64,000 nt of DNA, from positions 23,361 to 87,360 of the forward strand of contig NZAC01000011.1 of the NCBI GenBank assembly GCA_002686085.1, written 5' to 3'. This document shows positions 56,291-64,000 of the stretch, piece by piece. Position 1 is the stretch's first letter. Each line of letters opens with the position of its first letter. This DNA is from Roseibacillus sp. GTDB taxonomy: Bacteria; Verrucomicrobiota; Verrucomicrobiia; Verrucomicrobiales; Akkermansiaceae. Below the pieces are notes generated by a model that worked only from the letters and a program-made list of their open reading frames with translations, ran no database searches and was not told where the DNA came from. The translations under genes were made by a program, and so were the position numbers.

Positions 56291-57555
56291 TTAAAATCCT
56301 GGCTTTTGATGAACTCCGTCCAGTCTGTCTCGAACTCCTTGCTGGTCTTGAACCCGTAGAGCTTCGCCAGTTCAAGAGGAACAGGCATGGCCCCATCGTA
56401 TTGGACGCGACGGATCATATTCGCGAACGAGTTCAATCGCTCGGGTGTACTTTGAAGATAATACGCAAACGAGTAGCAAAGGACGATACTCTCCGGAGTC
56501 AGGTCCTTGACCTCCTTCCAACCCAGTAGCTTTTCAAGACTGGGCTCTACCTTTCCTTTCCGCACCAGTTCGCGCAGGGTCTTGGCCCATTTCGTTCCAT
56601 CATCAAAGCCCTTGGCCTTCACGATCTCGTCCTGGTCATAGACTTCTGCATCGAGAAGACTGGTTTCCGTGTGCCCTGCCAATTTGATCTCCTTGTAGTA
56701 GGCGTGCCCAATCCTCAGGGCCATCGCCCCATCCTCTGCATAGTCCGCGATACCCCCGATAAATTCTGAGAGCAGGGTGCCCGAAAGAGAATGGGTCGGA
56801 AACGCTCCAAAGACTTCCGTGTAGCTATTCTTGATATCCCCGATCTGGAAGGCTTTGGCGGTGCCAAATATATTTAATTTAGCGACAATCGGATCCGGCA
56901 TGTAGATCGTCTGAGAGCTCGATTCCTCCCACAGCATGCGAGCCCGGACTGCCACGTCGCGCATATGCTCACCTTCAAGGGTAAGAAGGTGGGCCTTATA
57001 CCAGTCTCCCAGCTTCGCATACGCCTTCTTGTCTTCGACAAGGAAAATCAGCTTGCGCCTCGCTCCCCAGTCCTCCCGGAAGTTCACGTGCTGAAAGGCC
57101 ATCCCCCGCCATAACCTCTCGGCTACCTCGGCCACGTCTATGGGTCGTATCTTCCCCTGCGTGATGACGTAGAAATGCTCCGTCTTGAGCATGTCATACT
57201 GAAGGTCATCATCTGTCCCCAGGACGAACTTTTCCTTCACCCGCTCAAAGGTCTTGGACATGTCCCGGGCATCTTTTTCAGGCACTCCCACCTCCGACTT
57301 GGTAACTGCGCTCGGGTCTACCCCGCCATATTCAACCAGATAGAGCCGATCCACCAGGCTGAGGTCCTCGATCTTGAGGGTGACGGTCTTCAGTAGAGGG
57401 GTAATCAGAATAGCCTCCCCCCCTTCCACCCGCAGCAGTTGGGCGGTTACATCCGCCCCCTTGCGGGAGGTCCAGACCCGCTCCTCCGCTCCGATCGACA
57501 CCGAATAGCTCCACACGCTAAACAGCGCGGTGATTGCCAGAAGTCGTAATTGCAT
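56287..57555 (-). CDS. Secreted SHD1-domain protein with degenerate peptidase-like region
   Basis: The 422-residue product has a signal peptide and an SHD1-like domain (RVWTSRKGADVTAQLL). The body (residues about 90-400) parallels the peptidase MA-like region of the gene at 58599 but lacks its HExxH zinc motif; the equivalent segment reads FIGGIADYAEDGAMAL. It is probably a non-catalytic paralogue. Its stop overlaps the double retropepsin gene start by four bases. Confidence 0.65.
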   Translation of the reverse strand: MQLRLLAITALFSVWSYSVSIGAEERVWTSRKGADVTAQLLRVEGGEAILITPLLKTVTLKIEDLSLVDRLYLVEYGGVDPSAVTKSEVGVPEKDARDMSKTFERVKEKFVLGTDDDLQYDMLKTEHFYVITQGKIRPIDVAEVAERLWRGMAFQHVNFREDWGARRKLIFLVEDKKAYAKLGDWYKAHLLTLEGEHMRDVAVRARMLWEESSSQTIYMPDPIVAKLNIFGTAKAFQIGDIKNSYTEVFGAFPTHSLSGTLLSEFIGGIADYAEDGAMALRIGHAYYKEIKLAGHTETSLLDAEVYDQDEIVKAKGFDDGTKWAKTLRELVRKGKVEPSLEKLLGWKEVKDLTPESIVLCYSFAYYLQSTPERLNSFANMIRRVQYDGAMPVPLELAKLYGFKTSKEFETDWTEFIKSQDFK

Positions 57556-57670
57556 TTGCTCCTACGCTAGCGGGACAAAACCATTGGGTCGATGTTCTTT
57601 TTAGATGCTCTGCTGCCTCCGAAGAACGGAAGCCCTCAATTCTTAAGGATTGAAGAGTTTCGCTCACCGA

Positions 57671-58579
57671 TCACTCCTGTTCCTGAGCGTCCGTAGCATC
57701 CCTGATCGTAAGAACCATCGGCAAAGGCCGGATCTTCACCCCGCCAAGGAAACGGTCCGAGGGGCTGTTAACGACCTTCATGCTACCATCTTCGCCAAGC
57801 AGGCCCATGACACTGCTTCCCCCACCGTCCATATTAGTCGCAGTCCAGCACCCCAGTCCTTTCATCACGCTTGCCAACTCATGCATGTTCATCCCCTCGC
57901 TGTAGCCTCGCTGGCGGCCATCGACTACTACCAGCCAGAGGGTTTTTCCCTTCTTGTCTGAGCCAATAGCAGTACGAGGATGCCGAACTCCCCCCTCGCC
58001 CACGGTCAGGGCGCCGTTGGACACGATCATTTGAAAACCGTTGGTCGCCACTACGGGCTCATCCCCCGCTTGATGCCCGAAACGCACGCGCCCCTCGTTA
58101 TCAAACCAGACGGAAGTATTGGAGGAAGGCGCACTACTACGCATCTTACCACCAGTTCCTGCTAGGCCATGGATGTCGACCGGTTGCCCCGAATGCCATT
58201 TACGGTTTCTCCGGCCCTTGGAATCTGGAAAACTGTCCCACGGGTTGGTATTGACGAAGGCAAGAACCGAGGGGCCGGAGGCCATCTTCCGGGGATCGGT
58301 AAGGGATGCCTCCGCCGGCCCATCGCCGTCCGGATCCGCCCCAAGAACAACCACGGGTTCCACCTTCCCGGGAGCAAGATCAATGCGCAGGATATGAATT
58401 CTGTTGGGTATCGGGCTGGTGGAGGTCTTCAGGTTGTAGCTGATCCCGAGGTCCTTGAAGTCTGGGGCTGCCGCCGGCCTTGCCTCGGGTGCAGCCGGGA
58501 CGAAATCCGTGGAGAGCAGGAAATAAAGGACCAGGACGCACCCAATTCTCGGCGTAGAAACAGAGCATACCCCTCTCAT
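57671..58579 (-). CDS. Phosphodiester glycosidase-like (NAGPA/DUF2233) secreted protein
   Basis: The 302-residue secreted protein (signal peptide to about residue 30) carries the NAGPA-type core: HPRTAIGSDKKGKTLWLVVVDG and the diagnostic NMDGGGSS motif near residue 252. The family hydrolyses GlcNAc-1-phosphodiesters, uncovering phosphorylated sugars; the bacterial substrate is unknown. It lies between two SHD1-type genes and 20 bases from the next. Confidence 0.82.
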   Translation of the reverse strand: MRGVCSVSTPRIGCVLVLYFLLSTDFVPAAPEARPAAAPDFKDLGISYNLKTSTSPIPNRIHILRIDLAPGKVEPVVVLGADPDGDGPAEASLTDPRKMASGPSVLAFVNTNPWDSFPDSKGRRNRKWHSGQPVDIHGLAGTGGKMRSSAPSSNTSVWFDNEGRVRFGHQAGDEPVVATNGFQMIVSNGALTVGEGGVRHPRTAIGSDKKGKTLWLVVVDGRQRGYSEGMNMHELASVMKGLGCWTATNMDGGGSSVMGLLGEDGSMKVVNSPSDRFLGGVKIRPLPMVLTIRDATDAQEQE

Positions 58580-58598
58580 GATCTCTTGATAACCGATT

Positions 58599-59831
58599 TT
58601 ATTGGAACCTGATTCTCAGCCCTCGCCCTCTCCAACCGGCAGAAATCTGCTCCTCCATCTCGCTCCAACTACGCCCCTGCAGTAGGACCTCAAGCGCTTC
58701 TTCTCCCTCTTTACCCTCCCTCAAGGCCTTCAGGAATGCTGAAATTGCCACCCGGTCTCCATCCTTATCCATATGGAAGAAATAGGTCGTGATCAGTAAC
58801 CCCAAGCCATAGTTGAAATTGCCATTGGCCACGAACGATCCGTAGCTCTGAAGCATGTAGGATTTCAGATCCGGGGCAGAGATCTCGTCGCCAAGCGCTC
58901 GGCCTCCTCTACCGGCTCTCCCAAAGCCCGTCGCATAGTCCCTGATAGCGTTCAGAGCTTTCTTCACGTTGAAGGATCCAGAGCGATAGGGTGTCGCTCC
59001 CACGTATTCCGCAAGACCTTCACTGAACCAGCCCCGGGCCCCGGATCGAAAATAGTAGTGATCCGTAAGCTGATGCGTCAGCTCGTGGGGAAGAGTTCTG
59101 TTCTCCCTGTCGTAATCAATCGCATAGGAAGATCCTACTTTCCTCACACCCAATGAAGTGAGCGGCACCATGATCACATCCTTCCCTCCCATGTAGACCC
59201 CCGCCGACCCGGGTGGCCCCCCAGCTTTGGCGTAACCCTCTTTCGTCTCGAAGAGAAGGATCCTGTTGCGGTGCTTGATCCCTGCCACGTGAGCCTTCTT
59301 GCTCGAGATAGGCAACTGCCGGCAATACTCACGAGACGCTTCGAAGAGGACCGCAAGACGTTTCACGAGGCTTCGTTTGAGCGGCACATCACAGACAAAT
59401 TCATAATGGGAGCTATGATAGACATACTGCCCCGCTTCTTCTTCCTCACTCAGGTCCCTGACTTCCAGAGAGCCCGGGGCAGAGACAATCCCCGGCCACT
59501 TCCCTTCAAAGTTTTCCGGAATTTCGCGGGTGGCCTTCAGAAGTTCGTACTGACGCCGCTGGTCAGGGTGCATGCGAGCCACCGCTTGCTTTTCGCGGAC
59601 CTGATCCGCATGCCACGCCCGGACAAAGATCTGATCCGGAGTCGCAAGCTCCGAGATGGGAACCTTGAGAGGTTTCGCCAGTTTGGGAGAACTCAGCGTC
59701 ACCGTTTGAACTGTCGCTTCCACCAGCTCCCCTTCAAAGGTCACTCCCTCCTTACTGGTCCACGTGCGGCCCGGACAATCCGAAACAAGAAAGAGCACAA
59801 GCAGGGAGAAAGCAGTACGCACGACGTCCAA
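58599..59831 (-). CDS. Secreted SHD1-domain gluzincin-like (peptidase MA) protein
   Basis: The 410-residue protein has a signal peptide, an SHD1-like N-terminal domain (TWTSKEGVTFEGELVE, residues 22-70), and a peptidase MA-type C-terminal part with the zinc motif HELTH (residues 249-253) followed by a downstream Glu in GLAEY. It is a probable metalloprotease. It is first of the four-gene cluster; an operon is suggested by 20-bp and 4-bp overlaps among the downstream genes. Confidence 0.8.
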   Translation of the reverse strand: MDVVRTAFSLLVLFLVSDCPGRTWTSKEGVTFEGELVEATVQTVTLSSPKLAKPLKVPISELATPDQIFVRAWHADQVREKQAVARMHPDQRRQYELLKATREIPENFEGKWPGIVSAPGSLEVRDLSEEEEAGQYVYHSSHYEFVCDVPLKRSLVKRLAVLFEASREYCRQLPISSKKAHVAGIKHRNRILLFETKEGYAKAGGPPGSAGVYMGGKDVIMVPLTSLGVRKVGSSYAIDYDRENRTLPHELTHQLTDHYYFRSGARGWFSEGLAEYVGATPYRSGSFNVKKALNAIRDYATGFGRAGRGGRALGDEISAPDLKSYMLQSYGSFVANGNFNYGLGLLITTYFFHMDKDGDRVAISAFLKALREGKEGEEALEVLLQGRSWSEMEEQISAGWRGRGLRIRFQ

Positions 59832-60098
59832 GGGATCTAAGAACTTACAATCGAGACACTGAGAAGGAAACCATATTGCTTACTATTACTCCTGCTCCTT
59901 CGGGTGACTTTACGTGCTGGGAAAGCGGCATCCTACGAGGGGAATACCCGAAGAGGCAGGACTATCGTCGGGAAGGGAAAGCCTCCGGGGATCACAATGG
60001 TAGAACTACCCGCACTCCCAATCGGTTTGTCCTGCCGTTGAAGGGCTTCAACTGCTATAATTCACCAAGAAGTTCCCAACTTTGGTGTCTTTACTGCT

Positions 60099-60899
60099 AT
60101 GAAAGCCAAGATCTGCTATTTTTTAGCTCTCCTTTTCCTGTTCTTCGCCTGCTCGGGCGCCGCACCCGTCGCTGAGGACCCACCCCAGATCAGCATCCCG
60201 CAAGGCTGGACACTTCAATCGTGGACGGCTGACCCCGAGGTCCTAACTGCCGCTCCCAAGCCTCCGGGGATAGCGTTCAAGGATGGAAAATTCTCCATGA
60301 GTGGCGGAGTCAACGGAATGACCGGGAAGTATTCTGCCACGCGTGATGGCCGATTGATTCTCAAGGGTGGCGGCATGACGGAGATGGCCGGCTCCCCAGC
60401 TGCCATGAAAGCTGAAGAGGTGTTTACGCAGCTCTTCAGTGGTGTTACCCACTGGCGAATTAAGGGCAAGGCCCTGGTGCTCTCGAATGGGACCCCTGAA
60501 ATGGAGCTGAGATTCCAGGTCCGTGCGCCAGTGAAGGCAAAACCCCTGACCGGGACAGTATGGTCGCTGGAAGGATTCGAGGAGCGAGGGAAAAAGGCGA
60601 CCTCCGATACTGCTCTTGTCGCCGGAACCACGATTACGCTTACGATCGGCGCCGACGGCCGTGCCAGCGGCTCCGCCGGAGTTAATCGCTATTTTGGCAA
60701 GGCAGAGCTCGGGGAAGCTGAACGCATCACATTTGGCCCCATGGCGAGCACCCGACGGGGAGGCCCCCCGGAAGCCATGGCCCAGGAGCGTGCCTATCTG
60801 CAGCAACTCAAGGACGTTTCCAGCTGGGCCGTCACCGGTAATCGCCTCGTCCTCACTGGAAAGGACGGGTCCTTCGCGCTGCGCTTTGATGCCAAGTGA
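60099..60899 (+). CDS. META-domain (HslJ-like) secreted protein with two repeats
   Basis: The 266-residue protein has a signal segment (LALLFLFFACSG) that may be a lipobox (Cys at residue 18) though the -3 residue is atypical. Two META-type domains follow, the first near GKFSMSGGVNGMTGKYSA and the second near GRASGSAGVNRYFGK. META domains occur in HslJ heat-inducible proteins. Function unknown. Confidence 0.8.
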   Translation: MKAKICYFLALLFLFFACSGAAPVAEDPPQISIPQGWTLQSWTADPEVLTAAPKPPGIAFKDGKFSMSGGVNGMTGKYSATRDGRLILKGGGMTEMAGSPAAMKAEEVFTQLFSGVTHWRIKGKALVLSNGTPEMELRFQVRAPVKAKPLTGTVWSLEGFEERGKKATSDTALVAGTTITLTIGADGRASGSAGVNRYFGKAELGEAERITFGPMASTRRGGPPEAMAQERAYLQQLKDVSSWAVTGNRLVLTGKDGSFALRFDAK

Positions 60900-61061
60900 G
60901 CTAGGGTTGCGAAACAATCCTGGGCGAATCTCCCTCCGCACGTCCTCCTGACGGGTTTCACCCAGCCGTGTGCCTCGATCCATTCCAACATGCCCTCCTT
61001 CCTTGATAAGGGAGCTGCCGCTTGACGCAGCGTCCTATTCCTTCCAATCATCTTTTAAAAG

Positions 61062-62732
61062 ATGAGCACTCGACTAATTACTCTTTCACTTTCTGCCATC
61101 GCGCTGAGCCTCTCCGCATGGTCGGCGACTCTGCCTCCTCTGCCGAACCCCACTCCTCCCATGATCCTGGAGCGACTGGGTGATTACCGGCGTGAGGCTG
61201 CCACGGAATCCGTAGAGGCCCGCAGGTGGTTTGATCAGGGTATGGCCCTTATGCTGGGTTACAACTTCGACGGTGCCATTGCTTCCTTCCGCGAAGCAAC
61301 CCGCATCGACCCTGACTTCGCGATGGCATGGTGGGGTATCGGTTATGCCGGTGGGCCCAACCAGAACAATCCTGGTATCGACAAGCCGAAGGACGAGTGG
61401 TCCTACGCCGCTTCCCGACGAGCCTTTGAACTCAAGGACAGGGAAGAGGGGGCGAACCGCGCTCTTATCGAGGCCTTGGTCGCCCGTTATAATCTGCCGT
61501 TACCCGAAGACCTCACCGCCCAGAATACGGCATACCTCGCTGCCATGGAGAAAGTTCTCGAGCGCTTCCCACTGGACCCGGATGTGCAGGTCTGGACCGC
61601 TGAGGCGATGATCTGCATGCAGCCATGGAACTACTGGACTCTTGAGGGGGAGCCCGTGGGAAGGACTCCCGAGTTCCGGTCGATTCTCGAGCGGGTCATG
61701 CTTCATCACCCGAACCACCCTGCGGCCAATCACCTCTACATTCACACCATGGAGGCGTCACCATGGCCCCAACTTGCCGAACCAGCTGCTGACCGGCTAC
61801 TAAACCTTGTTCCAGCATCCGGACACTTGGTTCACATGCCCTCTCACATCTGGATGCAGACGGGCCGTTACGATGATGCCGCCAACTGTAATCGTCGGGC
61901 TGCCGCCCTGGACGATGCCTGGTTCGAAGGTGATCCCAATGCCGGGGAATACCGTGTCTACATGGCACACAACAGGCATTTCCTCGCCTGGGCGGCAACG
62001 ATGCAGGGCCGAAAGCGCGAAGCGCTCTCCGCGTCCCGTGCAATCATGACTGAGGTCCCCGCACCCCTCCTCGAAGCGCTGGCCTCGTTCAGCGATGGGG
62101 TGGCTGCGAGCAAATGGCACGTCATGGTTCGTTTCGGAATGTGGCAGGATATCCTCGAAGAACCGACTCCTCCGGAATGGGCTCTTGTGGGAAAAGCCAT
62201 GCGCCACTACGCACGCGGTGTCGCCTATGCGAACACGGGAAGGCATGACGAAGCCCTGCTCGAAAGCAAAGCTCTGGACGGTGCAGTAGCGGAACTCAAT
62301 GGCGCAGAGCGCAACCTAGGCAACCAACCAGCCAAGGAGGTCATGAAAATTGCGCAGCATGTCCTTCGGGGAGAGGCTGCTTTCAAGTCCGGACAGCGAG
62401 CCCGGGGCTTGGAGGAACTGAAGAAGGCTGTGGAAATCGAAGAGACGCTGGTCTATGCCGAGCCGGTCCCTTGGATGATGCCTGCACGCCATGCCTATGG
62501 CGCATTGCTCGTGTTGGAAGGAAAGCACAAAGAGGCCGAGAAGGTGTTTCTCCGGGATCTTGAAATCTATCCCGCTAATGGATGGGCCCTACTGGGACTG
62601 CGAGATGCTCTGAACGGGCAGGGCCGCTCTGCCGAGGCTGGCCACGCGGACAAAGCCTTCCGTCTCGCATGGACCAGCGCAGACGTCATTCCCCCGGCAG
62701 CGTGCTACTGCGGCGCCGCAGAAAAGCGTTAA
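61062..62732 (+). CDS. Tetratricopeptide-repeat secreted protein
   Basis: The 556-residue product has a signal peptide (ending near WSATLP) and several TPR motifs (for example WFDQGMALMLGYNFDGAIASF, AYANTGRHDEALLES and AYGALLVLEGKHKEAEKVFL). The body also has His-rich segments (PNHPAANHLYIHTME). TPRs mediate protein contacts. It sits just upstream of a sulfatase gene, from which it may be separately transcribed. Confidence 0.8.
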   Translation: MSTRLITLSLSAIALSLSAWSATLPPLPNPTPPMILERLGDYRREAATESVEARRWFDQGMALMLGYNFDGAIASFREATRIDPDFAMAWWGIGYAGGPNQNNPGIDKPKDEWSYAASRRAFELKDREEGANRALIEALVARYNLPLPEDLTAQNTAYLAAMEKVLERFPLDPDVQVWTAEAMICMQPWNYWTLEGEPVGRTPEFRSILERVMLHHPNHPAANHLYIHTMEASPWPQLAEPAADRLLNLVPASGHLVHMPSHIWMQTGRYDDAANCNRRAAALDDAWFEGDPNAGEYRVYMAHNRHFLAWAATMQGRKREALSASRAIMTEVPAPLLEALASFSDGVAASKWHVMVRFGMWQDILEEPTPPEWALVGKAMRHYARGVAYANTGRHDEALLESKALDGAVAELNGAERNLGNQPAKEVMKIAQHVLRGEAAFKSGQRARGLEELKKAVEIEETLVYAEPVPWMMPARHAYGALLVLEGKHKEAEKVFLRDLEIYPANGWALLGLRDALNGQGRSAEAGHADKAFRLAWTSADVIPPAACYCGAAEKR

Positions 62733-62791
62733 GGACACCCTCGCCCCGTAGCACAGCCAGAAGCAAAAACCTCCTTTCTGAGCGATCTAGT

Positions 62792-64000
62792 GAAACTCCT
62801 TCTGACAACTCTTTTTACTCTGACGGTGGCCCTCTCTCCAGGGAACGCCATCAGCAGACCCAACGTCGTCGTGGTCTTCATCGATGACATGGGATACTCG
62901 GACTTCTCCTGTTTTGGCGGAAGCGTGAAAACTCAGCACGTGGACCAACTCGCATCAGAGGGCATCAAATTTACCAACTTCTACGTCAATTCACCAATCT
63001 GCTCTCCCTCCAGGGTCGCTCTCTCCACGGGGCAATATCCCCATCGCTGGCGAATCACCTCCTATCTTAATAATCGACGGGACAACAAGCGCCGCGGGAT
63101 GGCCCAATGGCTCGATCTCAAGGCTCCGATACTCGCCCGGGAGTTGCAGAAGTCGGGCTACGCCACGGGCCACTTCGGCAAGTGGCATATGGGAGGACAG
63201 CGGGATGTCTCAGATGCCCCGGCTATTTCAGAATATGGCTTCGACGAGAGCCTGACCAACTTTGAGGGGATGGGCCCCAAGCTCCTTCCCCTCACCGAAA
63301 AACCTGACCCTGCCGGTGGGGCGCCCATCCAGGGGCGCATCTGGGCGGACGCTGAACGACTCGGCAAGGGCTTCCAGTGGATGCAACGCTCACAGATCAC
63401 CACGGGCTTTGTGGACAAGGCTCTGGGGTTCATCGACCGGGCTCAGACCAGCAACAAACCCTTTTTCATCAATCTATGGCCCGATGATGTCCACGGCCCC
63501 TTCTGGCCCCCGCTGGACAAATGGGGAGGGAGTAAGAAAGCCCTTTATCAGGGGGTCCTCGACTCCATGGACGAACAACTGGCGCGCCTCTTCGACCGAA
63601 TTCGGAAGGATCCCAAACTCCGTGACAACACCATCATCACTGTCTGCTCGGACAATGGACACGAACCCGGAGCCGGCACCTCGAAACCGTTCCGGGGCGC
63701 CAAAACCTGGATGTATGAGGGAGGCATCCGGTCGCCCCTGATTGTCTGGGCCCCTGGCTTGATGCCAAAGGAATCCATCGGCACAGCCAATACCACCTCG
63801 GTCTTTTCCGCCATTGATCTTAACCGCTCTCTCTACGCCCTGACCTCTACCACTCCATCCACAACACTGGATGGGGAAGACATCTCGCAGACAATTATCG
63901 GAAAGTCCAAGGCCTCACGGAAGGCTCCCCTCTTCTGGCGACGCCCTCCCGATCGCCCGGGGTTCAGCCATGGATTCAAAGAAGACAATCCAGACCTGGC
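62792..64000 (+). CDS. Secreted sulfatase, 3' end outside window
   Basis: Start is GTG at 62792, which gives a signal peptide (residues 1-22); no good ATG exists nearby. The 403 residues visible include VVVVFIDDMGYSD (metal-binding), the formylglycine site CSPSR at residues 71-75, GKWHMG and the CSDNGHEPG metal motif. The gene runs off the end of the window. Family: type I sulfatases. Confidence 0.9.

Overview
The window is a contiguous piece of a bacterial chromosome, roughly half G+C, that reads as Verrucomicrobiota, most likely the Verrucomicrobiales/Akkermansiaceae side. Supporting signs are four secreted sulfatases, a PVC-type dehydrogenase beta-propeller protein, a DUF1080 domain, secreted proteins with SHD1-like N-terminal domains, a DUF5069 protein, and a pilus locus laid out like Amuc_1102-1098 of Akkermansia muciniphila. 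No rRNA, tRNA, CRISPR array, intact insertion sequence or phage gene was seen. The taxonomic call is inferred from gene content, not from a marker gene.

Layout. 1-14.2 kb: secreted and catabolic genes, namely the end of a lamin-tail protein, an HMA-fold secreted protein, a Gfo/Idh/MocA oxidoreductase, three sulfatases (one fused to DUF1080 and HEAT domains), a DsbD N-terminal-like protein, and a 1051-residue GDSL/beta-propeller/cupredoxin protein. 14.2-19.6 kb: a SprT-like metalloprotein and five secreted proteins of unknown function. 19.5-22.6 kb (+): three genes resembling the PilV-PilW-PilX minor-pilin trio. 22.7-35.2 kb (-): a long, tightly overlapping type IV pilus operon running pilT, pilin, PilM/N, Amuc_1100-like, PilP-like, secretin, a separate PilB N-domain, PilB, PilC, a second pilin and small membrane proteins.

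35.2-41.9 kb: a long non-coding stretch holding a structured-RNA candidate and a decayed copy of the 3' end of ppdK, then an ABC-F ATPase gene, the intact ppdK, and a DUF5069 gene. 42-47.2 kb (-): a beta-hydroxyacid dehydrogenase, an MBL-fold hydrolase, an NHL-type propeller, and RNase R. 47.6 kb (+): a stand-alone pilin-like gene with a strong terminator. 48.4-52.5 kb (-): groEL, groES and dnaK, transcribed in the order dnaK-groES-groEL. 52.9-54.8 kb (+): a membrane protein with heptapeptide repeats and HEAT repeats. 54.9-59.8 kb (-): four secreted proteins, three with SHD1-like domains, including a tandem retropepsin. 60.1-64 kb (+): a META-domain protein, a TPR protein and a fourth sulfatase cut by the window end.

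Together the genes suggest a free-living bacterium that degrades sulfated polysaccharide. It carries a retractable type IV pilus (PilT is present), and the pilus region probably draws on both the minus-strand operon and the plus-strand minor-pilin trio. The most unusual points are the decayed ppdK copy, the separate PilB N-domain gene, the hairpin after the pilin gene, the internally duplicated retropepsin, and the cupredoxin-ended PVC propeller protein.
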